64,000 nt of DNA from Pseudonocardia cypriaca (GCF_006717045.1 NZ_VFPH01000001.1:3038001-3102000); one strand, 5' to 3'. Shown: positions 7,162 to 16,234, counted from the stretch's first letter. Notes: a model not told the origin generated them from the letters alone. Numbers and translations: made by a program.

Positions 7162-9936
7162 TCACCCGGTACCGACCGCGACCACTCCGCGGCGGATCGT
7201 CGAGATCGCCGTAGCCGCGGCCCGGCCGACCCCGCTGCCCCGCCCCGCCACCGCGGCGACCTGGTCGAGCAGGTCCAGGACCTGCCGGCACCAGCGTACG
7301 AAGTCTCCCGCCGAGAGCTCCACCCCGTTCTGCTCCGCCGCGGTGAGCACGGCGGTGAGCGACTCCCCGCGGGCCCAGCGGTGCATCGGCCACGCGAAGC
7401 CCAGGTCGGGCTCCCGGGTGCGCTCGACCTTGTGCCTGCGCTCGTCGGCCTCCAGCTCGGCCCAGAGGCGCACGGTGGTGGCCAGCGCGTCGGAGACCGG
7501 CCCCGAGGGCACCCGCGGCATCGGTCCGTGGTCGCGGCGCGACTCGTAGACCAGCGCGGACACGACCGCCGCCAGCTCGGCCGGTTCCAGGCCGTCCCAC
7601 GCCCCGTGCCGCAGGCACTCGGCGGTCAGCAGGTCGGACTCACCCCAGAGCCGCGACAGGCGCTCACCGTGCTCGGTGATCTGCTCCCCGTCGAGGTAGC
7701 CGCGCTCGCCGAGCAGCGACCGGATCCGGTCGAACGCGCGGGCCAGGGAGTGGGTGGTGGCGCGCACCTTCTGACGCAGCTGCTCGGTGTCGCGCTCCAG
7801 GCGCGAGTACCGATCGGCCCACCGGGCGTGGGCCTCGCGGTCGGTGCACCCGTGGCACGGGTGGGCGCGCAGGGCGCGGCGGAGCGTGGCCAGCTCGGGG
7901 TCGTCGACGGCGCCACCCCGCGACCGCCGCCGCTGCGTCGGCGGCGCGACGATCCCCGTGTTGCGCAGCGACGAGGCGAGGTCGCGCCGGACCCGCGGGG
8001 CGCGGTGGTCCACCCGCTTCGGTAGCCGCATCCGGCCGAGCGGCTCGACGGGCGCCGGGAAGTCGGCCGCGGACAGCCGCCCCGCCCAGCGGTCCTCGTT
8101 GAGCACGAGCGGGCGGGGGTCGCCGTCGGCGCCGATGCCCGGGTCGAGCACGACCGCGAGCCCGGCACGGCGCCCGCCGGGCACCGCGATCACGTCGCCC
8201 GGGCGCAGGGTGCGCAGCGAGTCGGCGGCGGCCTCCCGCCGCTCAGCCACCCCCTGCCGCGACAGTGCCTTCTCCCGATCCGCCACGCGCCTGCGCAGCG
8301 CGGCGTACTCGCGGAAGTCACCGAGGTGGCATTCCAGGGACTTCGCGTACCCCTCGAGCGCCTCGGCGTTGCGCTCGATCCGCCGTGCGAGGCCCACCAC
8401 CGACCGGTCGGCCTGGAACTGCCCGAACGACAGCTCCAGGAGCTCCCGCGCGTTCTCCGTGCCGAGCCTGCCGACCAGGTTGACGGCCATGTTGTAGCCG
8501 GGCCGGAACGAGCTGCGCAGCGGGTAGGTGCGGGTCGAGGCGAGCCCGGCGACCTGCTCCGGGTCGACCCCCGGCTGCCACACGACGACGGCGTGGCCCT
8601 CCACGTCGATGCCGCGGCGGCCGGCCCGGCCCGTCAGCTGCGTGTACTCGCCGGGCGTGAGCTCGGCGTGGGACTCGCCGTTGTACTTGACCAGCCGCTC
8701 CAGCACGACCGTGCGGGCGGGCATGTTGATCCCCAGTGCGAGGGTCTCCGTGGCGAAGACCGCGCGGACCAGCCCGCGGACGAACAGCTCCTCCACCGTC
8801 TCCTTGAACGCCGGCAGCATCCCGGCGTGGTGGGCGGCGATGCCGCGCTCGAGGGCGTCGCGCCACTCCCAGTACCCCAGCACGGCGAGGTCGGCCTGGG
8901 GGAGCTCGGCGGTGCGCCGCTCCACCGTGCGCCGGATCACCCCGGCCTCCTCCTCCGTGGTGAGCCGCAGCCCCGACCGCACGCACTGCCCGACGGCGGC
9001 GTCGCACCCGGCGCGGCTGAACACGAAGGTGATCGCGGGGAGCAGGCCGGCCCGGTCGAGCCGGTCGATCACCGTGGTGCGCGACGGCGGGCGGAACCCG
9101 TTGCGCCGCGGCGGGCCGGTGCGCCCGCGGCCCCGGGCGCCTCGGTCCCACTGGCTCATCGCGCTCTGCCGGTCCAGCTCCCGGGTGTGGCGGACGAGGT
9201 CGGGGTCGACCTTCAGCTCACCAGCCGCGGTCTCGCCTGCGAACAGGTCGAGCAGCCGGTTGCCCACCATCATGTGCTGCCACAGCGGCACCGGCCGGTG
9301 CTCGTCGACGACGACCGTGGTGTCGCCGCGCACCGTGACCAGCCAGTCGCCGAACTCCTCTGCGTTGCTGACGGTGGCCGACAGGCTCACGAGCGAGACG
9401 TGCTCGGGCAGCTGGAGGATGACCTCCTCCCAGACCGCGCCGCGGAAGCGGTCGGCGAGGTAGTGCACCTCGTCCATCACCACGTAGCCGAGGTGCTCCA
9501 GCTGCCGCGACTCGGCGTAGATCATGTTGCGCAGCACCTCGGTGGTCATCACGACCACCTGCGCGTCGCCGTTGATCGCCTGGTCGCCGGTGAGCAGCCC
9601 GACCGCCGCCGCCCCGTGCCGCTCCACCAGATCGGCGTACTTCTGGTTGGACAGCGCCTTGATCGGCGTCGTGTAGAAGCACTTCTGGCCCTGCGCGAGC
9701 GCGAGGTGCACGGCGAACTCGCCCACGACCGTCTTGCCGGCGCCGGTCGGGGCGCACACGAGCACGCCGTGTCCGTCCTCCAACGCGGCACAGGCGGTGT
9801 GCTGGAACCCGTCGAGCTCGAACGGGAGCGTCTGCGCGAACTCGGCGAGCCGGGGTCGGGCGGCGCGGCTCCGCGCGGCGGCATAGGCATCCGCGGGAGC
9901 AGACTGGCTGCTGGCCACGATCCCAGGTTTCCACAT
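7162..9936 (-). CDS. helY: DEAD/DEAH-box RNA helicase HelY (Ski2/Mtr4-like)
   Basis: 924 residues of superfamily-2 helicase. Motifs in order: APTGAGKT (Walker A, about 61-68), TTPIKALSNQK (Ia), VMDEVHYLADRFRG (II, DEVH), SATVSN (III), ALGINMPARTV and QLTGRAGRRGID (V and VI), then a C-terminal DSHCT-type region. Homologues are Mtr4/Ski2 relatives thought to unwind structured RNA. The gene lies between the DUF4333 gene and the tat genes as in M. tuberculosis. The ATG at 9936 is used; a GTG six codons downstream is possible. Confidence 0.92.
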   Translation of the reverse strand: MWKPGIVASSQSAPADAYAAARSRAARPRLAEFAQTLPFELDGFQHTACAALEDGHGVLVCAPTGAGKTVVGEFAVHLALAQGQKCFYTTPIKALSNQKYADLVERHGAAAVGLLTGDQAINGDAQVVVMTTEVLRNMIYAESRQLEHLGYVVMDEVHYLADRFRGAVWEEVILQLPEHVSLVSLSATVSNAEEFGDWLVTVRGDTTVVVDEHRPVPLWQHMMVGNRLLDLFAGETAAGELKVDPDLVRHTRELDRQSAMSQWDRGARGRGRTGPPRRNGFRPPSRTTVIDRLDRAGLLPAITFVFSRAGCDAAVGQCVRSGLRLTTEEEAGVIRRTVERRTAELPQADLAVLGYWEWRDALERGIAAHHAGMLPAFKETVEELFVRGLVRAVFATETLALGINMPARTVVLERLVKYNGESHAELTPGEYTQLTGRAGRRGIDVEGHAVVVWQPGVDPEQVAGLASTRTYPLRSSFRPGYNMAVNLVGRLGTENARELLELSFGQFQADRSVVGLARRIERNAEALEGYAKSLECHLGDFREYAALRRRVADREKALSRQGVAERREAAADSLRTLRPGDVIAVPGGRRAGLAVVLDPGIGADGDPRPLVLNEDRWAGRLSAADFPAPVEPLGRMRLPKRVDHRAPRVRRDLASSLRNTGIVAPPTQRRRSRGGAVDDPELATLRRALRAHPCHGCTDREAHARWADRYSRLERDTEQLRQKVRATTHSLARAFDRIRSLLGERGYLDGEQITEHGERLSRLWGESDLLTAECLRHGAWDGLEPAELAAVVSALVYESRRDHGPMPRVPSGPVSDALATTVRLWAELEADERRHKVERTREPDLGFAWPMHRWARGESLTAVLTAAEQNGVELSAGDFVRWCRQVLDLLDQVAAVAGRGSGVGRAAATAISTIRRGVVAVGTG

Positions 9937-9976
9937 GGCCGCCGCGCGGGCCGGAGCGCCTGCTCACACAGGGGTG

Positions 9977-10930
9977 TTATCGGGGCTCGGCCATCGCCGC
10001 GCCGAGGCGCAGGTGTGGTCCCGCCTGCTCGCCCCGGCTCATGCGCTGCAGCGTGCGGCCCAGCAGGACGTGGGCGTACGCGTCGGCCGGGTGCGCGGCC
10101 ACCAACTCCTCCAGTGCAGCGCGGGCCCGTCCCAGCTGCGCGGAGGCGTACCAGGCGCGCGCGGCCAGCAACCGCACCGAGCGATCGCTCCCGTGCTCGG
10201 AGAGCAGTGGGCGGAGCAGCACGAGCGCGCCGAGCGGGTCGCGCTGGTCGAGCAGCGACTCGGCCCACCGGTAGCGCTCCACCTCGGACGGCACCGAGCG
10301 GCGCTCACCGCCCTCCGCGAGGAACTCCGCGATCACCTCCGGGGGCTGGGCACCGGCGAGCGCCCGGTCGCCGACGACGATCGTCGGGGAGGTCCGGATC
10401 CCCCGGGCCCGGCCCTCGAGGAGCAGCTCGCGCACCCGCTCCTCGCCTGCGTCGCCGTCGAGGAGAGCCACCCCTTCCGGGAACACGTCGCCGACGACCC
10501 GGGCGAGCACCTCGCGGTCGCTGATGTCCACGGCGTCGACGAAGTGGGCCCGCAGCAGGGCCTCCACCACCGCGTCCTGGACACCGGCCGGCTCGGCCAG
10601 CGCGATCAGCCGGTGCGCGTCGTGGCTGCTCGCCCGCCACGCGGCACCCCACGGTGGCCCGAGGCCCTCCTTCGCAGCGATCAGGTCGACGCGGAGCCGG
10701 TTCTCGGCAGGCGCCAGTCCGGGTGCGCAGGCCCGCAGCGCCTCGTCGGCGACGGGGTCCCGCAGCACCTCGGCGAGCGGCTCCCCCGGCACGGGCGCGG
10801 ACGGGTCGATCCGGTACGGCCGCCACACGACCTCGACGTCTCCGTCGAAGTCGGCGACCGCACGTTCCACCCGCCGCTTGCCGATGTAGGCCCACGGGCA
10901 GACGACGTCCATCCAGATCTCGACACGCAT
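9977..10930 (-). CDS. FrnE-like DsbA-family protein with C-terminal TPR-like helices
   Basis: 317 residues. The first 210 residues are a DsbA/FrnE thioredoxin fold beginning MRVEIWMDVVCPWAYIGKRR; the usual CPWC motif is CPWA, so the second active-site Cys is absent and disulphide cycling is unlikely. Family features kept include GIRTSPTIVV near residue 180. Residues about 235-310 look like two or three tetratricopeptide-type helix pairs (ALVLLRPLL, ARAALEELVAAHPADAYAHV), an unusual fusion. Divergent from the TetR gene across a clear operator, so probably its target. No signal peptide, hence cytosolic. Confidence 0.83.
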   Translation of the reverse strand: MRVEIWMDVVCPWAYIGKRRVERAVADFDGDVEVVWRPYRIDPSAPVPGEPLAEVLRDPVADEALRACAPGLAPAENRLRVDLIAAKEGLGPPWGAAWRASSHDAHRLIALAEPAGVQDAVVEALLRAHFVDAVDISDREVLARVVGDVFPEGVALLDGDAGEERVRELLLEGRARGIRTSPTIVVGDRALAGAQPPEVIAEFLAEGGERRSVPSEVERYRWAESLLDQRDPLGALVLLRPLLSEHGSDRSVRLLAARAWYASAQLGRARAALEELVAAHPADAYAHVLLGRTLQRMSRGEQAGPHLRLGAAMAEPR

Positions 10931-10940
10931 GCCGCCACCT

Positions 10941-10978
10941 TATACGACAGATATCGCTTAGTCGACATGTGTCGTATA
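10941..10978. promoter_or_regulatory. palindromic operator between frnE-like and TetR genes
   Basis: Perfect 9-base inverted repeat TATACGACA (10941-10949) / TGTCGTATA (10970-10978), extendable to 12-base arms with one mismatch, in the 57-base space between two divergent starts. The AT-rich arms also contain -10-like TATA hexamers, so binding would block both promoters. Best read as the autoregulatory site of the adjacent TetR protein. Confidence 0.7.
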
Positions 10979-10987
10979 GTGCCGGCC

Positions 10988-11548
10988 ATGCCACCGGACG
11001 ATCCACGGGCCCGGCGCACCCGGGCCAGCCTTCGCGGAGCCGCCCTCGAACTGGCCGGCGAGCGCGACCCGGCCACCCTCACCCTCTCGGCCGTCGCGAG
11101 CCGGGCCGGCGTCAACCGGGCCACGGTCTACCTGCACTACCCCGACCTGGACGCGCTCTTCGCCGACGCGATGGAGGAGGCGGTCGCCACCGTCGCGCGC
11201 GCCGCCCAGCTGTGCCCGCTCGACGCACCCGCCGGCGCGCCGCCCCCGCCGCTCGTGGAGCTCTTCGAGCACGTCGGGGCACATGCGACCCTCTACGCGC
11301 GGATGCTCGGCCCCCAGGGCAGTGCCCGGTTCGCCGCCCGGCTGCGCGAAGCCCTGCAAGACGCGCTCCTGGAGCGTTTCCGGGCGGGAGCGGTGCCCGC
11401 CTCGGCAGCCGGTCTGCCCCTCGGCATCCACACGGCCTACCTCGCGGGTGCCCTCGTCGGCGTGATCGCCCACTGCGTAGCGGACGAGCGACCCTCGCCG
11501 GCCGACACCGCGACGGCCACCTGGCGGCTCCTGGCGAAAGCACCGTGA
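10988..11548 (+). CDS. TetR/AcrR-family transcriptional regulator
   Basis: 186 residues with an N-terminal TetR HTH (about 8-58: TLSAVASRAGVNRATVYLHY, recognition helix NRATVYLHYPD) and a poorly conserved C-terminal ligand-binding domain. The ATG at 10988 follows directly on the palindromic operator; earlier in-frame starts would read through the operator. Divergent arrangement predicts repression of itself and the FrnE-like gene. Ligand unknown. Confidence 0.87.
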   Translation: MPPDDPRARRTRASLRGAALELAGERDPATLTLSAVASRAGVNRATVYLHYPDLDALFADAMEEAVATVARAAQLCPLDAPAGAPPPPLVELFEHVGAHATLYARMLGPQGSARFAARLREALQDALLERFRAGAVPASAAGLPLGIHTAYLAGALVGVIAHCVADERPSPADTATATWRLLAKAP

Positions 11549-11619
11549 CCGCACGTCCGCGCCGGGGCACTACCTGTGGGGTAATCGATGAGCCTCATCC
11601 AGCGGGCGAGGCTGAAGAC

Positions 11620-11940
11620 ATGACCACCTACGCCGTCGCCCACATGCAGACCGTCGAGCCGGGGCCCGCGATCGTCGAGTACCTGGAGCGGATCGATGCC
11701 ACGTTGGCCCCCTTCGAGGGCCGGTTCGTGGTGCACGGGGCGACGCCCGACGTGCTGGAGGGCGAGTTCCCCGGGTTCCTCATCGTGATCGGGTTCCCGA
11801 CCCGCGAGCAGGCCGATGCCTGGTACACCTCGCCCGCCTACCAGGAGATCCTCCCGCTGCGGCTGGAGAACTCGACGGGATCGGCGATCCTCGTGGACGG
11901 GGTCGGCGCCGACCACCGCGCCACCGACGTCCTGGCGTGA
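11620..11940 (+). CDS. DUF1330 family protein
   Basis: 106 residues of dimeric alpha/beta-barrel (ferredoxin-like) fold, DUF1330: YAVAHMQTVEPGPAIVEYL at the N-terminus and the conserved FLIVIGFPTREQADAWYTSPAYQEI block. Members are small cytosolic proteins without a settled activity. It lies 71 bases after the TetR gene on the same strand and ends 7 bases before the convergent tatC stop. May be cotranscribed with the regulator. Confidence 0.8.
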   Translation: MTTYAVAHMQTVEPGPAIVEYLERIDATLAPFEGRFVVHGATPDVLEGEFPGFLIVIGFPTREQADAWYTSPAYQEILPLRLENSTGSAILVDGVGADHRATDVLA

Positions 11941-11947
11941 CGAGCCG

Positions 11948-12907
11948 TCAGGTGACGTCGTCGAGCCGCTTCGCCTCGCCGACCGAGGGTGTGGGGTCGA
12001 GCAGGCTGGGGCTCGTGTCGATCTCGCTGGGCGCGGTGTCGATCGGGCTCGGGGCGTCGGGGTCCCAGTCGTCCCAGCCCTCGGCGGCCCGCCGCCGGGC
12101 GCGGCGCCGGTCGTTCATGCGGGTGATCTGGATCGCCAGCTCGAACAGCAGCGTGAGCGCGATCGCGAGGGAGATCATCGAGATCGGGTCCTGGCCGGGC
12201 GTGGCGATCGCGGCGAACACGAAGAGCCCGAAGACCAGCCCGCGGCGCCACGCCTTGAGGTTGGCGTAGCTGATCACACCCGCGATGTTCAGCATGACCA
12301 CGAACAGGGGCAGCTCGAAGCTGACCCCGAAGATCAGCAGCAGTGCGATGACGAACGAGAAGTACTGGTCGCCCGACAGCGCCGTGGTCTGGATCTCCGA
12401 GCCGATGGTGAGGAGGAAGGCCAGGCCCTGGGTGATCACGGCGTACGCGAGGAGGGCACCGGCGACGAACAGCACCGACGCCACCGCGACGAACGACAGC
12501 GCGTAGCGCCGCTCCTTCGCGTACAGCCCGGGGACGACGAACGCCCAGATCTGGTAGAGCCAGACCGGGCAGGCGAGCACGACGCCCGCCGTGGCGCCGA
12601 CCTTGAGCCGCAGCATGAACTGGTCGAACGGGCCGATGCCGAGCAGCGTGCACGATCCGTCGGCCGTGAAGACGGCCCGCGACGACTCGGGCAGGGAGCA
12701 GTAGGGCGCCTTCAGCACCTCGCCGAGGCTCGGCAGGCCGAACAACGCCACCTCGAACCAGATGTAGCCGAAGATCGTGGTGATGACGATGGCGACGAGC
12801 GCCACCGTGAGGCGACCGCGCAGCTCGTACAGGTGCTCGACGAGCGACATCGTGCCGTCGGGGTTCTTCGGCCGCCTGCCTGCCCGACGGAACGGGATTC
12901 GAGCCAC
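11948..12907 (-). CDS. tatC: Sec-independent protein translocase TatC
   Basis: 319 residues, polytopic. MSLVEHLYELRGRL is the TatC signature at the first cytosolic segment; six transmembrane helices follow, with the family motif VLACPVWLYQIWAFVVPGL and the P-loop-like SFELPLFVVML. The C-terminal tail (about 50 residues) is charged, Asp/Pro/Ser-rich and specific to actinobacteria. TatC recognises twin-arginine signal peptides. GTG at 12907 starts 10 bases after the tatA stop; the operon is tatA-tatC. Confidence 0.95.
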   Translation of the reverse strand: MARIPFRRAGRRPKNPDGTMSLVEHLYELRGRLTVALVAIVITTIFGYIWFEVALFGLPSLGEVLKAPYCSLPESSRAVFTADGSCTLLGIGPFDQFMLRLKVGATAGVVLACPVWLYQIWAFVVPGLYAKERRYALSFVAVASVLFVAGALLAYAVITQGLAFLLTIGSEIQTTALSGDQYFSFVIALLLIFGVSFELPLFVVMLNIAGVISYANLKAWRRGLVFGLFVFAAIATPGQDPISMISLAIALTLLFELAIQITRMNDRRRARRRAAEGWDDWDPDAPSPIDTAPSEIDTSPSLLDPTPSVGEAKRLDDVT

Positions 12908-12917
12908 CGCGCTGGGA

Positions 12918-13220
12918 CTACTGGGCCGAGGTGCTACCCGAGCCCGGCTGCGAGGCACGCGACGACTCGGGGGTCTTGTCGACAGGCTTGGCCTGGCTCT
13001 CGGGGAGCGCCTTCGGCTCGGCCGTGGCCGGCGGCGGCGTGGCGGGCTGGTCGGCCGGGGCGTCGGACTTCGACCCGTCCTCCTTCATGCCCTTCATCTC
13101 GCCCTTGAACACACGGGCGGACTGGCCGATGGACCTGGCCATGTCCGGCAAGCGCTTCGCTCCGAACAGGAGTACCAGGACCCCGATGATGATGAGCCAT
13201 TCCCAGCCACCCGGCATCAT
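12918..13220 (-). CDS. tatA: Tat translocase pore subunit TatA
   Basis: 100 residues: one N-terminal transmembrane helix (GGWEWLIIIGVLVLLFGAKRL), the hinge and amphipathic helix (PDMARSIGQSARVFKGEMKG), then an unstructured Pro/Ala/Glu-rich tail. It oligomerises with TatC to pass folded proteins across the membrane. The ATG at 13220 has a GGGAG ribosome-binding site seven bases upstream, better than the longer TTG alternative. Placement between tatC and the paf operon equals Rv2094c. Confidence 0.94.
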   Translation of the reverse strand: MMPGGWEWLIIIGVLVLLFGAKRLPDMARSIGQSARVFKGEMKGMKEDGSKSDAPADQPATPPPATAEPKALPESQAKPVDKTPESSRASQPGSGSTSAQ

Positions 13221-13438
13221 GGTCAATCTCCCTTCGTGGGCTCGTTAGGAAGCCTACCTCCCGACCCGGAGCCACGGCTCGCAGCCGGGTGATGGCCCCG
13301 CGGATCGCGCCCGGACCACATCGCTGCAGCTCTCGTAGCTCAGCCCACGGAGACGCACCGGAGAACTCTTCCTTCACCGCCGGGGAGGTGCGCTGCCACC
13401 GTCCTCCCGACAGCGGCGCCCCGAGAACGGAGAGCGAA

Positions 13439-14008
13439 ATGGCACGCACCGGTGGACGGCCCGAGAAGCTGTGGCAGCAGGCGAGCACCGTACGAACGAG
13501 CGCGGTCCGAGCCGCCGCCACGGTCGCGATGTCCATCGCGATCTTCAGCACCGGCGCCGTGCAGGGACAGGTGGCCCTCGCCGCGCAGGCGGGCACGGCC
13601 CAGCCCGGCGACGCGAGGAGCGTCAGCGTGGTGGAGCGGGCCCCGAACCAGGCGGGCCAGCGGTGCTTCGAGGCCACCGGAACGCACCACGCCAAGACGT
13701 TGATCGGCAACACCTTCTACAAGTTCACCCACAGCGCCCAGTTCTGCACGGACGGGACGAACGTCGTCGGTGTGGAGAACCGGGAGCACAGGTTCACCGA
13801 TGCGTCCGCGTTCGCATCCTTCGGCGACGTCATCGAGGACTCGGTCGGCCGCATGCCGGCGCCCGAGGTCACCAGCATCAAGAAGGCGCGCGTCGACAAC
13901 TGCCTTCCGGTCAAGGGGTGCATCAGCTCCAAGTACCCCTTCGTCCGCCTCACGCTCCGCGGGAACGGCACCTGGTTCGCGACGACGGGCGAGTCCGAGG
14001 AGGCGTAG
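13439..14008 (+). CDS. secreted cysteine-containing protein of unknown function
   Basis: 189 residues. The start at 13439 has a GGAGAG site about eight bases upstream. Residues about 1-50 look like a signal peptide with a late hydrophobic stretch (AAATVAMSIAIFSTGAVQG) and an AxA site near VALAAQA. The mature part contains RCFEATGTHH, FCTDGTN, DNCLPVKGC (four Cys, two possible disulphides) and repeated aromatic beta-strand-like segments. No family recognised. It interrupts the tatA-pafC neighbourhood on the opposite strand, so it is probably an independent insertion. Confidence 0.7.
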   Translation: MARTGGRPEKLWQQASTVRTSAVRAAATVAMSIAIFSTGAVQGQVALAAQAGTAQPGDARSVSVVERAPNQAGQRCFEATGTHHAKTLIGNTFYKFTHSAQFCTDGTNVVGVENREHRFTDASAFASFGDVIEDSVGRMPAPEVTSIKKARVDNCLPVKGCISSKYPFVRLTLRGNGTWFATTGESEEA

Positions 14009-14031
14009 CGCCTGCCCGCACGCGGGCGGCG
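14009..14031. terminator. possible hairpin terminator
   Basis: CGCC-T-GCCCGC (14009-14019) pairs with GCGGGC-GGCG (14022-14031) across a two-base loop, directly between the converging secreted-protein gene and the small membrane protein downstream of pafC. No U-tract, as is usual for high-GC genomes. Confidence 0.4.
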
Positions 14032-14035
14032 GAAC

Positions 14036-14224
14036 TCAGGCCGATCCGCCTCGCCGCTCGCCCGCCACGGCACGCAGCACCGACACCCGCTCCGCCACGC
14101 TCGCGCGCACCGCCGCGTTCGTGCGGGCGAACCGCCGCACGGGCGGCAGCACGAGCAGCAGCAGCACCACGAGCAGCACGATCCCCACGCCGGCCGTGAG
14201 CATCACCAGCAGCACGTCACCCAT
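14036..14224 (-). CDS. small single-pass membrane protein coupled to pafC
   Basis: 62 residues: an N-terminal transmembrane helix (VLLVMLTAGVGIVLLVVLLLL) followed by a basic cytosolic tail (RRFARTNAAVRASVAERV). Its ATG at 14224 overlaps the last eight bases of pafC, so it is translationally coupled to the DNA-damage regulators. Length, topology and overlap support a real gene. Function unknown; a membrane anchor or partner for PafBC is only a guess. Confidence 0.6.
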   Translation of the reverse strand: MGDVLLVMLTAGVGIVLLVVLLLLVLPPVRRFARTNAAVRASVAERVSVLRAVAGERRGGSA

Positions 14225-15188
14225 CCCCTCGCTCCCGCTCGACCGCGTCGAGCGCCTCACGTGCCCGCCTCGCCACCGCCTCCACCAGCTCCGGTGGCTC
14301 CACCAGCCGTGCCCCGCCTCCGAGGCCCAGCACGAGCCGGACCAGCCAGGCCGGGTCCGCGAACCGCAGCTGGACCTGCACCCGCTCGTCGCCCAGCTCC
14401 ACGACGTCGTCGACCGGGTAGTACTCGGCCACCCAGCGCGCCTCGCGCTCCAGCAGCAGCACGGCGGACCGGTGTTCGGCGCTCGGCCGGAACAGGCCCT
14501 CCGACACGTCCGTCGGCTCCGCGTCCGGCGGTGGCGCGGCGGGCTCGTCGAGCACGGCGGCGTCCTCGACGCGGTCCAGCCGGAACAGCCGCACCCCCTC
14601 GGCCCGCCGGCACCAGGCCTCCAGGTAGCCGCGGCCGTCGACGATGAGCAGCCGCATCGGGTCGATCGTGCGCTGCGAGACCGCGTCACGCCCGGCCGTG
14701 TAGTAGACGATCCGCATGGCCCGCCCCACCGCGAGCGCATCGCGCACCGTGGCGGTGGTGGCTGCCTCCTCGCGCGTCGGCCCGTCCATCGCCACGCCCG
14801 CGAGCCCGGCGTCACCCACCGCGCGCTCCACCTTCGCCGCCGCCCGCCGCACGGCCTCGGTGTCGGCCACGCCCGGCACGTCCGCGAGCGTGCGCAACGC
14901 CATCAGCAGCGCCGTGGCCTCGGCAGTGGTGAGCCGCAGGGGCCTGCGCATGCCGGCGTCGTGGGTGACGGTGACGGTGTCGCCGGAGAAGGACAGGTCG
15001 ATGAGGTCACCGGGGCCGTAGCCGGGCAGCCCGCACATCCAGAGCAGCTCGAGGTCGCGGCGCAGCTGCTTCTCGGAGATGCCGAAGTCGGCCGCCGCCT
15101 CGGCGACCGGGATACCGGGGCGGGCCAGCAGGTAGGGCACCAGCGAGAGCAGCCGCGGCAGCCGCTCCGTGACGCCACCCGTACTCAT
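14217..15188 (-). CDS. pafC: PafC, WYL-domain DNA-damage response regulator
   Basis: 323 residues with an N-terminal HTH (RLLSLVPYLLARPGIPVAEAA region, ISEKQLRRDLELL recognition helix), a WYL-type domain (GRAMRIVYYTAGRDAVSQ; RGYLEAWCRRAEG replaces the literal WYL) and a C-terminal WCX-like domain. With PafB it forms the heterodimer that activates RecA-independent DNA-damage genes in mycobacteria. Its ATG overlaps the pafB stop in an ATGA, typical of coupled translation of obligate partners. A longer in-frame extension runs into pafB and is not used. Confidence 0.93.
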   Translation of the reverse strand: MSTGGVTERLPRLLSLVPYLLARPGIPVAEAAADFGISEKQLRRDLELLWMCGLPGYGPGDLIDLSFSGDTVTVTHDAGMRRPLRLTTAEATALLMALRTLADVPGVADTEAVRRAAAKVERAVGDAGLAGVAMDGPTREEAATTATVRDALAVGRAMRIVYYTAGRDAVSQRTIDPMRLLIVDGRGYLEAWCRRAEGVRLFRLDRVEDAAVLDEPAAPPPDAEPTDVSEGLFRPSAEHRSAVLLLEREARWVAEYYPVDDVVELGDERVQVQLRFADPAWLVRLVLGLGGGARLVEPPELVEAVARRAREALDAVERERGDG

Positions 15189-16180
15189 GTCCGGGCCAGC
15201 GGCTCGGTGTGGGCCGCGACGGACGCCGCCCAGTTCGCCCGCACGGCGTCGGCGAGGCGCTGCGGGCCGAGGACCGCCACGTCCGGGCCGTGGCCGGCCA
15301 CCCACCGGGCGAGGGTCTCGACGTTGCGCAGGTCGAGCTCCACCTCGTCGCCGGGCCGTCCGGCGTGGGTGTGCCGGCCGACGACCCGGGCGAGGCGGCG
15401 CAGGCCGTGGGCACGGCCGTCGGCGATCCAGATCCGCGCCGTTTCGGTGGCGGGCGGCGGATCGACGCCCTCGCGGACCATCCCCATCAGGTCGACGCCC
15501 TCGGGCACCCGCACCGCGCCGGCCGGCCCCACCGGGGTGACCGGCTCCATGATCCGGGAGATCCGGAAGCAGCGGGGGGCGGCGCGGTCGCGGTCGTAGC
15601 AGCACAGGTACCAGCGCCCGCGCCACGACACCACGCCCCACGGCTCGACCGTGCGCCGCTGGACCGGGCCGCCGACGCCACCGCGTTGGTGGTCGAACGT
15701 GACGGCCCGACCGGCGCGCACCGCGGCGAGCAACGCGGCGAACGCCGGGTCGGCGGAGCGGACCCGCGGCTGCACGCGTCCCTGCTCCTCGTCGACCTCG
15801 ACGCCTGCGGCGCGCAGCTTGACCAGCGCGCTGTGGGCCGGCATCGCGAGGTCGGGCGAGTCCCACAGCCGGGCCGCCAGTGCGACGGCCGCGGCCTCGT
15901 CGGGTTCGAGGTCGATGTCGCCGAGCTCGTAGTCCTGGCGGGCGATCCGGTAGCCGTCGACGGTGTCGAAGGTGGAGAGCCGTCCGGTCTCCAGCGGTAC
16001 GCCGAGTTCGCGCAGCTCGGCCTTGTCGCGCTCGAACATGCGGAAGAACGCTTCGTCACCGCGGGCGTCCGCGTACCCGGGCACGATCTGGCGGATCCGC
16101 TCCGCCGTGAGGAACTGCCGGGTGGACAGCAGGCAGAGAACCAGGTTCACCAGCCGCTCGGCCCGGGCAGAGGACACCAC
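15185..16180 (-). CDS. pafB: PafB, WYL-domain DNA-damage response regulator
   Basis: 331 residues: winged HTH (ARAERLVNLVLCLLSTRQFLT start), WYL domain with SWRGRWYLCCYDRDR near residue 190 and a C-terminal WCX domain. PafB pairs with PafC; their operon with pafA is conserved although their role is transcriptional rather than in pupylation. The start is GTG at 16180 with a second GTG directly after. It follows pafA by 54 bases in the same direction. Confidence 0.93.
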   Translation of the reverse strand: MVSSARAERLVNLVLCLLSTRQFLTAERIRQIVPGYADARGDEAFFRMFERDKAELRELGVPLETGRLSTFDTVDGYRIARQDYELGDIDLEPDEAAAVALAARLWDSPDLAMPAHSALVKLRAAGVEVDEEQGRVQPRVRSADPAFAALLAAVRAGRAVTFDHQRGGVGGPVQRRTVEPWGVVSWRGRWYLCCYDRDRAAPRCFRISRIMEPVTPVGPAGAVRVPEGVDLMGMVREGVDPPPATETARIWIADGRAHGLRRLARVVGRHTHAGRPGDEVELDLRNVETLARWVAGHGPDVAVLGPQRLADAVRANWAASVAAHTEPLART

Positions 16181-16234
16181 GGCATCGTACGACCGGGCCC
16201 GGGCCCGCCGCGGCCGACCGGCGCAAACGCGCGG

